Made by a program: the position numbers and the translations under genes
Shown here: in pieces, positions 10,265 through 21,502 of the stretch
Layout: every line of letters begins with the position of its first letter
Numbering within the stretch: position 1 is the first letter of the stretch
Origin: Pilatotrama ljubarskyi
Taxonomy: Eukaryota; Basidiomycota; Agaricomycetes; Polyporales; Polyporaceae
Assembly (NCBI GenBank): GCA_022385805.1
Contig: MU277685.1
Location: forward strand, 271,162-335,161
Direction: 5' to 3'
DNA: 64,000 bases
Notes under the pieces: generated by a model
The model's input: the letters and a program-made list of their open reading frames with translations, nothing else
Databases searched by the model: none
What the model was told of the DNA's origin: nothing

Positions 10265-13200
10265 ATGAGGTTCACCAAACCGGCATGGGTCATGCACAAA
10301 GGTCCGTCAGACACTCCGAGACGTCTGTGCTAAGCCAACCTCTCTCCGCTGCTCAGACTCTGCCATGCGCGGGGACGAGAAACGCGTCTCGATATTCTCC
10401 TGCCACGTCCACCCTGACGGCTCCCGGATAGCCACCGGAGGCCTTGACGCCAAAGTGCGCATATGGAGTACGAAGCCTATCCTAAATCACGCCTCCGAGC
10501 TCTCGGGGCGGCCGCCGAAGTCCCTGTCCACTCTTACTATGCATACCGGCCCGGTGCTGGTCGTGCGGTGGGCGCACTCGGGCAGGTGGCTCGCGAGTGG
10601 CAGTGACGACGAGATAGTGATGATTTGGGACCTGGATCCGTGAGTACCCTATCCCTAGGTTCATCTGAGTGTCCAGGTGGCTGAACGCGGTATGCCCGGG
10701 TAGGACAGCTAGGGGAAAGGTCTGGGGTTCGGACGAAGTCAATGTTGAGGGTTGGAAACCTCTGAAGCGGTTGGTGGGCCATGAGAGTGGTGAGTTCATC
10801 TGTCTTCCCTGGGCGTGTATAGATGCCTGAGAGTGTTCAAGACGTGACGGACGTCGCATGGTCTCCCGGAGACCGATACCTCGCGTCTGTAGGTCTGGAT
10901 TCGGCGGTGTTGATTTGGTGCGGATATACCCTAGGTGCGTGGATCCCACTAGTGCTTCCCGGATGATCCTCAACTCGTACGCACAGAACGGATACGCAAG
11001 ATCGACCAGCACCAAGGTTTCGTGAAGGGAGTATGTTGGGACCCCGTAGGGGAGTTCTTGGCGACCGGCTCTGACGACAGGTCTGTCAGAATATGGCGGA
11101 CGACTGATTGGGAGCTTGAAGCTGAGGTCCGGAAGCCATTTGATCATTCTCCGGGGACTTTCTTCAGACGACTGAGGTCAGCATATGCCGAGTGAGTCCG
11201 CTGAGTTATGCTGAAGCAGCCAACAGCTGGTCTCCGGACGGGGCTCACATCACGGCGTCAAACGCTACGAACAACGAGGGCTACGTCTTCATTGCTGCCG
11301 TCATAGCGCGTAATACCTGGACGTCGGAAATCAGCTTAGTCGGGCATGAGAATACCGTCGAGGTTGCGGTAAGACCGGACCTCATATGACCTCACTTACG
11401 TTTACTTACGATCTCCACTCAGGCATACAACCCTCATATATTCCTGCGCGATCCTTCTCAACCGGTGACAGCCCCCAACATTTGCTCCGTCGTTGCTCTT
11501 GGAGCAGATGATCGTGCAGTGTCGGTTTGGCAGACGAAAGCGCCCCGGCCACTCATAGTGGCCAAGGATGTCTTCGAGAGACAGATCATGGACCTGAGCT
11601 GGTAAGAGCGCTGGTCCTCCCTTGTCGCTTACCCGACTCATATGTCGCCAGGTCCGCGGACGGTCTCACGTTGTACGCGGTCTCCTCCGATGGGACTATG
11701 GCCGTCTTCAGCTTCGATGTGACAGAGCTGGAAGGAATCGCCCCTGCGTCTGCACAGGAGCAGTACTTGAAGCGATTCGGGTTCACCCCTCCACCTCTGC
11801 CGGACGGCTTCTCGCATCAGATTCCTATGGACCCTGCACAGGCTCAGGCGAACAATCGCATCACCCCTCCCCCATCACCCCGCGCCCAGAGTCAAGACTT
11901 CGGCACAGCTGCTCCAGCAACTGTCCAGAGTGGCGGCGAGCAAATACATACGCTTGTTGCGAAGCGCAAGCCGAAGAAGCGCATACAGCCTACATTCGCC
12001 GGGTCGCTGTCTGGCGCAGCGCCTTCATCGTCTATCAACGGCGTCAATGCTGTCCCGTCCTCAAAGCCTGTGTCCATTGTCCCCGTCTCCAGCTCAGCAG
12101 CACCAGCACGTCCGTTCCAAGATGTTCCATCCTCGAGCAGTGTCCCTATCACCGTGCCTACGACCTCGGCACTGGCGTTATCAGTCTCACAACCATTCGG
12201 CGAGAGCAGCAGCAGCGGATTCGGGTTGGGGCTCAACACCGGCGAGGCTGCAGACGACTTCTCGATGGATCTCGATGGCGAGGTCCGCATTAGCTCGCTA
12301 GAGACCTTCGGACAGAATGGCAAAGGCAAGCGGAGGGCGGGAGAAGATGTGGACGATCGTATTGGGACGAAGCCACGGACCCTTGGCGGAGACAGGGTCA
12401 GAGAGAATGTCCCTGTACGGCCGCTTAGCAGCCGCAGCGCAGCACCCATGGCAATATCCTCTTTGCTGGCTGACGGGCCAAGCCTCGGTGGGAGGTTGGA
12501 AGCACCGCAGCTCGTTACGTACCTCAAGGCGACAGTCGAGGGCAGCGAGGATATTTTCGAGGGCAGGAACGCCGAGGGAGATGGTATGTTTTATTGTTGG
12601 TCCCATGCAGGCTGTTGCTGACATTGTCTACAGAACCAAACGAGGTCATATTCGTGAGCGGCAAGCAGACGCAGTGGCTCGACTATCTGCCCTCACCAAT
12701 CATCGCGCTGACTGCCACGTCCACCTTCTGTGCTGCCGCAATGCAAGATGGCTCGGTCAACGTCTATTCGCATACTGGTAGACGTCTCATGCCGGCGCTC
12801 AGTCTTGGCACCTCCTGTCACTCATTGAGTGGATCCAAGAATATGCTTTTGGCTCTGACAACTTCCGGCATGCTCTACGTCTGGTGGGTGACAATTTCTA
12901 CGAGACATAAATGCTCGCTGATAGCAATTACAGGGATATCAGGAAGCAGGCCGCTAAATTTACCCCAACATCGGTTGCTCCTATCCTCGCTGCATCACCC
13001 AATCTCACCATTGTCACCGTCGCTGTCCGACCGAATGGCGCTCCTGTGATCCAGCTATCAGATGGCGTCGCGTACTCTTACGACCCCTCCCTTCTGGCGT
13101 GGACCAAGCTCAGCGAGCCCTGGTGGGCGGAGGGCTCGGACGCATGGCAAGGCCGTCAGCGCAACAACACCTTGTCCGCAGCCCGCGGGCCTGTCGCCAT

Positions 13201-13716
13201 TATCGAGGGCGCCGTCAGCGAGCGGATGGCAATTGACAACAGTCGAGCAGAGAAAGTGCGGCCGGCATGGTGGAACGCGGCACTTACGCTGGGACATCTT
13301 GAGACCAAGTTGCACGCTGCAAAGGCGCTGGATAGCCCGCAGGAGTACAAACAGGCTCTCCTCTTATACGCGAAGCGGATCGCCGATGAAGGGTTCAGAG
13401 CGAAGGCTGAGGAGCTGGTGAAGGAGTTGTTCGGGCCTGTCTATTGGTGCGATCTCTGAGCCTTTTCCTCTGAGCTTTATCATTGACTTGGTCGTCCTAT
13501 CTCCAGGCGACCGAACCGTGACGACTCTTGGTCGCCGACGACACTCGGCATGTCGAAACGCGACCTCCTGAAAGAGGTCCTAAACATATTTGGTAAGTTC
13601 CGTGTTTCTATATGAGGTCATGTCTGACTTCGAGGCGTGCAGTGCGTAGTAAAACCCTGACGAAGCTCGGGCAAGACTGGCAAGACATCATGAAAAAGTC
13701 GCAGAACGGAGAGTGA
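10265..13716 (+). CDS. HIR1: Histone regulatory protein HIR1 (HIRA-type WD40 chaperone subunit)
   Basis: Twelve exons: 10265-10301, 10357-10639, 10704-10789, 10842-10934, 10987-11176, 11227-11368, 11423-11601, 11652-12583, 12634-12883, 12934-13446, 13507-13592 and 13643-13716, for 954 residues. The N-terminus MRFTKPAWVMHKDSAMRGDE leads into a WD40 propeller (GGLDAKVRIW, SGSDDEIVMIWD, GSDDRSVRIW, DRAVSVWQ) over the first ~370 residues. A Ser/Pro-rich linker follows, then the conserved C-terminal Hira region (VSGKQTQWLDYLPSPIIALT, MLYVWDIRKQ, LLKEVLNI). HIR1 is part of the HIR complex that deposits H3-H4 independently of replication and represses histone genes. Every junction keeps phase and the order of blocks matches the family, so the call is firm. 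Confidence 0.95.
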
Positions 13717-14087
13717 TCTTCGCAGATCATGGCCAGTGTACTTGTCATTATGGTTCCTCTGGGTCAACTACTGTACTCTTGATAATATGTTACGCTGTTT
13801 TTGCTGCTGGATGTATGGGTCGATCAGTCTGAGGGTAATACTATTGTTTGAGTCTTCATTGACGAGGGACGTGGAGAAAGGAGTCTTTGTGCCGGCTGCC
13901 AGTAAATATTCGTAGGGGTCACAAACCATTGCCGATTGCGGTACAACAGTGTCAGCGTGACACACTCGCCTCCGGAGTCACGCGTGTTCGACGCGGCTGA
14001 ACTGTTCAGTGTGGCCACCACTGCTAGCTTCTCGTTCCGCTCGTATTCGCCACATGGGGCATGTAGTATGAAGTGCACTGCTTTGAC
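13717..14087. other. Intergenic region, no gene seen
   Basis: 3' flank of HIR1 and promoter of the small membrane protein gene. No frame here looks coding. Confidence 0.45.
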
Positions 14088-14662
14088 ATGGTGAGCCGTC
14101 AAGAAGTCCTGGTCTGTAGACGTGCTAGAAATGCACGGTGCCATAGGTTCCTATGGACTTTACTCCTGCAGATCGTCCTTGCTCAGGTTCCGGGTAATGG
14201 GACTCACCTGGTGTGCAAACCTTTCGGGACGTGCGAGCCTTGTCCAGACGACTCTGTAAGTTATGAAACCCTGCTACGGCTGAGCTGGCCTTGACTTTGG
14301 TGTAGCTCCATGAACCATTCTGCCAACCCTTCGGCAACCGTCGTTTGATGCATTGCGTCCCCGCATCCTCACTGCCAGCTCCTGGAAGAGGACCAAACCC
14401 CACCAACACTTCCGTCACACGCCCCCCTGCTCCCACTCAGACCGCTCAAGGCGAGACACTCGGATGGGAATCGTGCGGTCGCATCGTGGAGAAGGAGCGC
14501 GCCGACTTCTACGAATTCTTTGCGTGCAACCTCTTCATCAGCATCGTCGCCATCGCTGTCGTATTGGCAAGGTCCAAACGACTGCAGGCTATCCAAGCAC
14601 GGCAGCTTGCTGCTCGTATTGGCCTGGTTCGAGGATCTCCTGGAGGGTGGGCGAATGGATGA
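14088..14662 (+). CDS. Small Cys-rich single-pass membrane protein, JTB-like
   Basis: Two exons, 14088-14255 and 14306-14662, encode 174 residues. A hydrophobic stretch near residue 20 (FLWTLLLQIVLA) looks like a signal anchor. The lumenal part has CKPFGTCEPCP, PFCQPFGNRRLMHC and WESCGRIV, then a transmembrane helix (FFACNLFISIVAIAVVLA) and a short basic tail. The order of Cys pairs, the late Cys before the helix and the short tail resemble JTB-family proteins, which are small type I membrane proteins of unclear function. The start is uncertain: the ATG at 14088 is directly followed by GTGAGC, which could also be a donor. Treat the JTB link as a resemblance, not a proven homology. Confidence 0.6.
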
Positions 14663-15354
14663 CAGGCATACAGCTTGGGTTGACTGGACATGTGAGTGAC
14701 TTCGCTTGAACTGCATGAGTACAGCGTGACCGACAAATCTGCAGCTCTGTAAGATTCCTAGGGTTCTAGACTAATACTATACCTTCCGTCGCCCCCTTCG
14801 ACCGTGCTGCGCCCGTGTCTCACCCTCACGCTTGTCCTCAGCGAGACGGGATTCACGCGAAACACATTGTGTCCGAGCTCTGTCAGCTCAAAAAGCGGTT
14901 CTTATACCGGTGAGAATGCAGGCTCCCAGCCCTTAAATTGGAGCGGCTCTCCTGTAGATCAATGACGATGCAGAACTTGAGGAGTGCGCTCCTTTCTTGC
15001 GCGAGCTCAGGCCATGATTTGTTGGAAAAGTCTTCCGTACCGTCTGCGTTTGTAGCGATGAGGTAAGCGCCGCCCCGCGAAAAGTGGTAACCCGCGCGAA
15101 GCCCGACGGGCCACTTTGGATGCGCGCTCTCACATTCGTGGTCATTTGACAATCGACTATCCTCAGGAGCCAGTCATCGCCTAGCGCTGACCGCCGACGT
15201 GGGCATGAATGCCTCTCCTCAGCCGCGCGAGGAGAGAGACGGGGATCATAGGCGCACCATGGGGTAAATGCCCCGAGGTGCTTCATATATGCGAGGTAGC
15301 TTGGCTCCTCGGGGCTGCAACTCTTCTGTCTTTCTCCCCAGGATAAACGCGAGC
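14663..15354. other. Intergenic region upstream of the expansin-like gene
   Basis: Overlapping minus-strand frames at 14883-15286 do not resemble protein. A CATATATG element at about 15284, roughly 70 bases before the next ATG, may be its TATA box. Confidence 0.45.
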
Positions 15355-16385
15355 ATGCTCTTCACCGTCCTTGTGGCCGCCGTCATCGTCGTTGTTACAA
15401 GCATCGAACCCGCAGATGCCGTCGCAGGAGTGACTACCTTCAACGATGTACGTCATCAGAGCCCTCTAGTTGGACGGTGTCCGTTCTTCAACCTTAGTAT
15501 GTCTCGGGTGTAGTTCGGTACACAAAGCACCGTAGCCTGTGCAGGTACGGAATGCCATTCATAACCGGCGCCGGTGACTCATCATTCGTACCGCCAAGGC
15601 TTCGCATCTACAAACAGTCAAGGCAGCGGGATCTTTGCGGCAGCCATGAGCGACTTGTCCCCTCTCTGGCAAGGTGCCAGATGTCAAGGCACCATGGACG
15701 CCAGCAAATGCAACGGCAGGGGCTCCTGTGTGAATTGCGTGGGGCGTGAGTTGTTTGCGACAAAATCCCGGAGTATGTTCGCCTCTCAGGCGGTGCTTCG
15801 TAGCGGCTTGCCCAGACGAGGAACGTTGTGGAACGGTATGACATCGTCTATGATCCTTGGCACCAGAGGCGCTGACTGGCGTCGCCACAGTGCTTCAATG
15901 TCAAGTGTATGTCGGCGGCTCATGCCGCTCAGTCCTGTATTGATACTTCGCAGGCACTGGCTCCCTCGACGGCGAGACGTCCGGCGCGTGCTCGGGTAGG
16001 ACTATCAAGGTCAAGATCGTCGACGCGTGAGTGAAATAGGTGCTCTCTCCATTTTCGGCTTCCTGCATTTTGACTCGGGCTTTGCCAGTTGCCCGGCCAC
16101 CCATCCGGCCAACTTCTGCAAGATTCCCCAGTTTGGCGGCGTATGTACACTTTTCCACCCCTCGCGGACGTTCGCTGAGTGCTGTTCTTGCTGCAGACCA
16201 TTCGCCCTATCGAAGCATGCGAGCAGCCAGGTGTGAACGCGCTTGACATCGCCACCACTGCGCGGAGTGCGCTGTCGACTTTCGTGAGTACCGGAGAATT
16301 GGGATCACGGCCACTATATACTGATGTGTTCCTGTGCGAGCAGCAAGGGAATCTCAACATCGACATTGAACAGACCTCGTGCTAA
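15355..16385 (+). CDS. Secreted expansin-like (loosenin-type, barwin-fold) protein
   Basis: Eight exons are proposed: 15355-15447, 15514-15544, 15599-15738, 15891-15906, 15954-16026, 16089-16140, 16197-16283 and 16344-16385, about 177 residues. The first ~25 residues are a signal peptide (LFTVLVAAVIVVV). The mature part is one double-psi beta-barrel: FGTQSTVAC, GSGIFAAAMSDLSPLW, DASKCNGRGSCVNC, CFNVKCTGSLDGETSGAC, KVKIVDACPATHPANFC and GVNALDIATTA. Such proteins loosen cellulose or chitin without hydrolysis in wood-decay fungi. The join between the third exon and the 16-nt fourth exon is the least sure point; a short insert there may be missing. No C-terminal carbohydrate-binding domain is present. 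Confidence 0.8.
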
Positions 16386-16717
16386 GTTGCTTGGCCCTCG
16401 TCATTGTCTTACTGTGGAAGCCGTCTCTCCATCTAATAGCATTAGTAGTTCACACGGCGTGAAATGGCTGTCCTGAGTCCGTTGAGTCGTCTCAATTTAG
16501 TCTTTGCTTTCCATCTTTGTCTCATACAAAATGCGAAATATACGGAGCTCGTCATCCCATTGCATATCGTAACTACTACAAGCGTGAAATCGTCTACGAA
16601 AGAGCCCTGCAGGCGACGCGGCTGAGCGCGCGGTCCCTAACATTTTGCCATACATAAGGATATTAAGAGATACACAGCGAGATACTCTGACACGCCATCA
16701 CGAGAGACACGACAAGC
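16386..16717. other. Convergent intergenic region
   Basis: 3' flanks of the expansin-like gene and of Fet3. Nothing else recognised. Confidence 0.45.
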
Positions 16718-19103
16718 TCAGGAGCTGCGCTTCTTGAGCAGGCCGAAGAAGCGGCCGCGTCGCTCCTTGGCCTCTACCTGCTCGCGCACCTCGTGCTCCA
16801 TCTCCTCCTCCGAGATGTGTCCGCCGAGCGTGTACCACGTCACCGTGGCCATGCCGATCGTGGCGGTGAGCACGCAGCCAAACATCGCGCCGATGCCCTT
16901 CGGGTGCCAGCCGTTGTTCTGCGGGAACGGCCCGAGCGTGAGCCCGGCGAGGTCGGTCGTCGACGCGTGTCCGGCGGCGTTGCCGGAGATCGGCTTGCCG
17001 AGCGCGGTGCATTGGTCGAACATGAACTGGGGGATGTTGTTGCGCTCCTGTGCGACGAGAGGTGCCTCGATGAACACCACGGCGAGACCGACTTCAAGAT
17101 GCCATTCGATGTGGCCTGCACCAGGACTGTCAGCAACTGGGCGCGAGTATTTGATAAGGGTTGGACTCACAATGGAAGAACCAGGCGCCGGGGTTGTCCG
17201 CGGTTACACGGAGAGTGACAGAGTTCATGGATGGCACCTGGACGGTGTCGCGGCGCATGGGGTTTGGCTGGCTGTTGTTCAGAGGCGGGTTGAGCGCAGG
17301 GTCGTCGGACGTGTAGTCTTGAGAACGGCCGACGAGCTGCATCTGGTGCCCGTGCAAGTGGCTGCAGAGAAAGACAGTCAGCGGCCACATCCGCAGGAGA
17401 ATGCACGAGGGATACGCACAAGGGGTGCTTGCCGGCATCGCTGTTCTTCAGGACGATGTCGAAAGTCTCTAGATGGTCGATGACGAAGCTGTTCGGGCCG
17501 TACGCGTTCGCCACCGTCGCGTTCTGGCCGAGGCTCATCTCGGACATGATCGAGGGCACGAGCGGGCTGTTGTACGTGACCAGGTTGAACATGGCGTGGT
17601 TCGTGCCGTCGTCCATCGTGTCGAAGCTGACCTCGAGCTCGATGGTGCGGTCAGCGGGCGGGAGCGGCTTGGCGATGAGCGGCACGAGCGAGAGGTCGTC
17701 GACGTCGTGGTATTCGTTCACCGTGCCGAGGTCTGTGACCGGCTTGGAAGGGTTGTAGGTGATCGAGGACGTGATGTCTATAAGCAAAGGTCAATGAAGA
17801 CTTAAAAGTACGTGAGAGCCGGCAGACGTACTGGGGTTGAGAGTGTCCGGAACAGTGTCGAACATGTCCGTGTCCATGTTAGCGTGGATGGCCCAGTTCG
17901 CGTTCGTGTCATTGCGAGCGGTCACTAGAACCGAGTACCGCTGGGCTACAGTGATCGAAATGAGGTCGATGGGCGACTCCTCGACGTCCGTCTGGAATGC
18001 ACTAGTTAGCTCCCTGTCGGTGAGGCGAGAGACGCTACTGAGGACTTACCCCGTCAGCCTCGATGATGCGCATTTCATGGCCGTCGATCCAGAAGAAGAA
18101 CGCAGCGAAAGCGCTGGTGTTCACAATGCGCAGACGGTAGGTCTTTCCGGGCTACTCGGGAGATCTGAGGTGTCAGAGGGAGAGCTCTCTAGGACTGTTG
18201 CGACGTAGGCTTACCTGGAAGGGTAGTGTCGCATTCTCGTTGAAGCCGACGGCACCGGTGACCGGGTCGGGAGAGGTACCAGCGATAGGACCGAGGTAAG
18301 ACCCATTTTGCGCGAAGTAAATCAACGCGGAATCTGGGCGATTACGAGTCAGCCGACCGTCAGATCGCGAACCCCGCAGGTACATACCGGGTACAGGCTC
18401 GGCTCCACCAGGGTTCGCGATGCTGATGAACTGCTTGAGAAGGTCTGCATGCTGGTCGTGGTACCAATCACCAAGGACGATCGTGAATTCCTCGTCGTAG
18501 GCGTGGGCTTCCTTCTCTGGGTGGATGACGACAGGAGCCCGGAGACCGTCGACATATTGACCCTGAGGGAGATCGGTTCAGTACTCGGTTGACTCTAGTG
18601 ACTGCAAACGCTTACCGAAGCGTGCGCGTGTACCCAGTAAGTGCCCCATTGGCCTGAGGAATTGATAGGCACGACGTAGTCGAAGGTCTGTCCGGTCGGG
18701 ATACCGCTGCAATGACTCAGGCGTCAGCGACTCAGTAAGAGCGATAGGTAGATACCTACCACTGCGAGACGCCGACCGCACCGTCCATCCAGGAGGTGGA
18801 GTTGAAGAACATGCCGTGGTGGTGGAGGGAAGTGGCCTCCTCGATAGAGTTGGTGGCATGAACGAGCAGGAGGTCATTGGTCGTCACGTCAATTGGAGGA
18901 GGACTACGAGCATAGGTCAGTGACTTGTCTGCCTGAAGACCGGACACTACTCACGGCCAGGTGCCGTTGACGCCAATGACTCGGCGGGGCTGGAGGCCGT
19001 CTGGGTTGGCGTTCTCAACGTAGGTGATGTTCCACCATATCTCGTGGACCGCGCCAAGGGCGGGTGCCGCGGCGGAGAGGAGGGCGAGGGCTGACCACTT
19101 CAT
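16718..19103 (-). CDS. FET3: Iron transport multicopper oxidase (ferroxidase) Fet3
   Basis: Ten minus-strand exons, 19103-18955, 18903-18760, 18706-18616, 18562-18388, 18333-18215, 18151-18050, 17991-17832, 17777-17420, 17361-17171 and 17115-16718, encode 628 residues. A signal peptide is followed by the three cupredoxin domains with the four copper motifs: LHHHGMFFN, YWVHAHA, KHPFHLHGHQ and FFHCHIEWHLEVGL. A transmembrane helix at ~570-594 and a short basic cytosolic tail place the oxidase domain outside the cell, as in Fet3 rather than soluble laccases. It oxidises Fe(II) to Fe(III) for uptake by the permease Ftr1, encoded head to head at 20023. The position of the Fet3 ferroxidase Glu appears as Asp (FWIDGHEM). 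Regulation through GATA sites in the shared promoter is likely. Confidence 0.93.
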
Positions 19104-19365
19104 GTCTTCGACGTCGAGCGGGTAGGCGGACTACAGCACTCTACGCTGGGCGAGATGCTGGCCAGAGGAAAGGGCCGCGTCAAGATAAGATATGGAGGAC
19201 GGGGGCGGGCGGGGACCGGGAGGAGGCGAAGCGGTCTAATATGAGGAGGCGGCATTTGTGCGAAGGTCAGACGATGGCGACCGAAGGAGTGGACCGGAGT
19301 AGTGAGTCTGCTGTGGCAGCAGTGCCGGTGGCGAGAGCAGGACTCTGTGAACCTGATCAGAAATT

Positions 19366-19376
19366 TTATCAGATAA
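19366..19376. promoter_or_regulatory. ATCWGATAA iron-GATA site 1
   Basis: TTATCAGATAA; near-palindromic, matching ATCWGATAA on both strands. Confidence 0.75.
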
Positions 19377-19424
19377 GCCGAGACGCACTCCGAGATCCCA
19401 CACCCAGATCGCCGCGCGCCTGTC

Positions 19425-19433
19425 TTATCAGAT
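19425..19433 (-). promoter_or_regulatory. ATCWGATAA iron-GATA site 2
   Basis: Plus strand TTATCAGAT; the minus strand reads ATCTGATAA, a full match on that strand only. Confidence 0.65.
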
Positions 19434-19768
19434 TCCCAATTTCGTCTGCGCCCATCTGCTCCTGCGACTTCGCGCTCTTCGGGCCCACAAGGTGTGTGCT
19501 CGCTCCCACAGGCGTCCCACAGACGCGGCCATTCTCTTCAACGCAAAACATACCCCCGTTGCGCAGCCATTCGAGACCACGCCGTCTAGCGTGTTCTCAT
19601 GGCCGTCCAACTTAGCAGCCAGCGCGCACTTTGAGTGCAAACAAGCGCGTCGATCGTCGCGTGTAATTCAGGGCAGCTGCGTCACCGTGAACCCGAAATA
19701 TCCCTGCCGTATGTTCTTCCGGCATCTGTCTGGCCTCGGACCCAGATGGCCAGAGTCTGATGACCCCT

Positions 19769-19779
19769 TTATCAGATAA
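19769..19779. promoter_or_regulatory. ATCWGATAA iron-GATA site 3
   Basis: TTATCAGATAA, identical to site 1. Confidence 0.75.
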
Positions 19780-19840
19780 GATGAGAACGGCCGACCGAGT
19801 CCTCGGTCGAACCTGTGGTCCCGGACTCTCGGGTCAAGGA

Positions 19841-19851
19841 TTATCAGATAA
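19841..19851. promoter_or_regulatory. ATCWGATAA iron-GATA site 4
   Basis: TTATCAGATAA, 62 bases upstream of the probable FTR1 TATA box. Confidence 0.75.
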
Positions 19852-19910
19852 TGTGAGTCCATTCTGCGAATTCGATCGCTCTCGCGCCCCTCGCCTCCCT
19901 CCGAGGCCGC

Positions 19911-19917
19911 TATAATA
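19911..19917 (+). promoter_or_regulatory. TATA box of FTR1
   Basis: TATAATA about 110 bases upstream of the ATG at 20023. Confidence 0.5.
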
Positions 19918-20022
19918 CTACCCGCGTGTGGCCTTTGCGCCTCAAGGTCCTTCGCCCTTGCAAGTCCCCCGCCGTCGCGTGCAGACTCAAGCCCGTCCGA
20001 CCACCCCGCCCGCTCGGACAAG

Positions 20023-21502
20023 ATGGCCAGGAACGTCTTCTCCGTCCCCATCTTCTTCATCGTCTTCCGCGAGACCCTTGAGGCCGCCATCATCATCTCT
20101 GTCCTCCTCGGTCTCGTCGAGCAGATCATCCATGACGACCCCCATCTCCTGCCGGGGACCACGCCCCCCGCTCCCGGCACGCCGGAGAACGAGAAGGAGC
20201 GGCCACCGCTCGAGAAAACCGGCAGCTCGGACAACGGCGTGAACAGCGACATCCTCGCCACCCAGCCTCAGCTCACGTCTGGCGAGGAGCCTCAGCCGGA
20301 CACGAAGCTTCTCCTCCGCAAGATGCGCCTCTACATCTTCGCGGGTGCTTTCCTCGGTCTCTTTATCGCTCTCGCTATCGGCGCGGCCTTTATTGCCGTC
20401 TGGTTCACCCAGGCAGCCGACTTGTGGGCCAAGTCCGAGGAACTTTGGGAGGGTACGTGGACTCCGTGTCACGATAGACACACCTTCTGACTGAGCTCCA
20501 GGTATCTTTGAGCTGATCGCTTCGCTTATCATCTTCGCTATGGGTGTTTCGATGCTCAAGATGGACCGCGCTAAGGCCAAATGGCGCGTCAAGCTCTCCC
20601 GTGCATTCTCTGGGAAGGGTAAGCCTCGCTGATATCGCAGTCCTAGTTGTCCGAAACTCACCTTGCGAGTCCAGCCGTCGACAAGGGCGCGAAGACGGGC
20701 AAGTACGTTTTGTTCATCCTGCCTTTGATCACTGTGCTCCGTGAAGGTATGTGGGTCGCTCCACGCACACGCATTGGGTGCTGAACGCCCTGCCTTCGTC
20801 TACAGGTATGGAGGCCGTCGTGTTCGTCGGCGGTGTCTCCCTCGGCCAGCCCGCTACGGCCATCCCGATTGCGGCTATCGTCGGCCTCGTCTGCGGTCTT
20901 ATCTGTGGTTACCTCATTTACGCTTTCGCTAGCCGGACGAGTACGCGTCGCCCATCTCCGTCAGCGGCTATAGATGCTGAAGGCGAACATTTGCAGCGCT
21001 CACCGTCTTCATGGTCGTGATGACGAACTTCCTCTTGCTCATCGGCGCGGGCCTCTTCTCCAAGGCCATTTGGGCCTTCCAGACGAACGCGTTCAACCAT
21101 CTGTGCGTATAGTCCATTCGTCTTCATCCTGGTCCATGTAATGACCGCTCCACTTGCCCACGCAGACTCGGCGCAGACGTCGACGACGCGGGGGGCGATG
21201 GCCCCGGCTCGTTCGACGTGCGCGGCAACGTCTGGCACCTCGACTGCTGCAACCCGGAGAACAACCTCGACAGCGACGGCTGGTCGATCTTCTCCGCCAT
21301 CTTCGGCTGGACGAACTCGGCGACGCTCGGCTCCGTGCTCTCCTACGTCTTCTACTGGCTCGCGGTCATCGCGGTGCTCATCTGGATGAAGTTCCGCGAG
21401 GGCCGCACGAAGCTGCTCGGTAGGGAGAGCGACATGGGCCGCAAGCGCCGGGAGCGCAAGGAGGCGCGGGAGGCGCAGGAGGCCGCTGCTGCGAGCTCGT
21501 GA
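20023..21502 (+). CDS. FTR1: High-affinity iron permease Ftr1
   Basis: Six exons, 20023-20452, 20502-20618, 20675-20746, 20806-20940, 20997-21102 and 21166-21502, encode 398 residues. The first iron-binding motif RETLE is at residues 16-20 in the first membrane helix and the second, REGME, at 205-209; both match the R-E-x-x-E signature of Ftr1. Seven or so hydrophobic helices are visible, with a hydrophilic loop rich in Pro and Glu after helix 1, a lumenal CCNPENNLDSDGW segment before the last helix and a basic, helical C-terminal tail. It works with Fet3 at the plasma membrane to import Fe(III). The divergent layout with FET3 is common in fungi and explains co-regulation. Confidence 0.95.

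Larger units (their letters stand above)
19104..20022. promoter_or_regulatory. Bidirectional FET3/FTR1 promoter with iron-type GATA elements
   Basis: 919 bases between the two start codons. It holds four ATCWGATAA matches (19366-19376, 19425-19433, 19769-19779, 19841-19851), a tandem GATAAGATA at 19184-19192 close to FET3, and a TATAATA at 19911-19917 about 110 bases before the FTR1 ATG. ATCWGATAA is the site of fungal iron-responsive GATA repressors (SreA, Urbs1, Fep1 type), which silence uptake genes in iron-replete cells. No coding frame was found here. Confidence 0.8.

Noticed and set aside
14883..15286. Two overlapping minus-strand frames that could be a small gene before the expansin-like gene
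   Set aside because: The frames overlap each other, have no recognisable motif or splice-consistent continuation, and occupy the promoter of the next gene.
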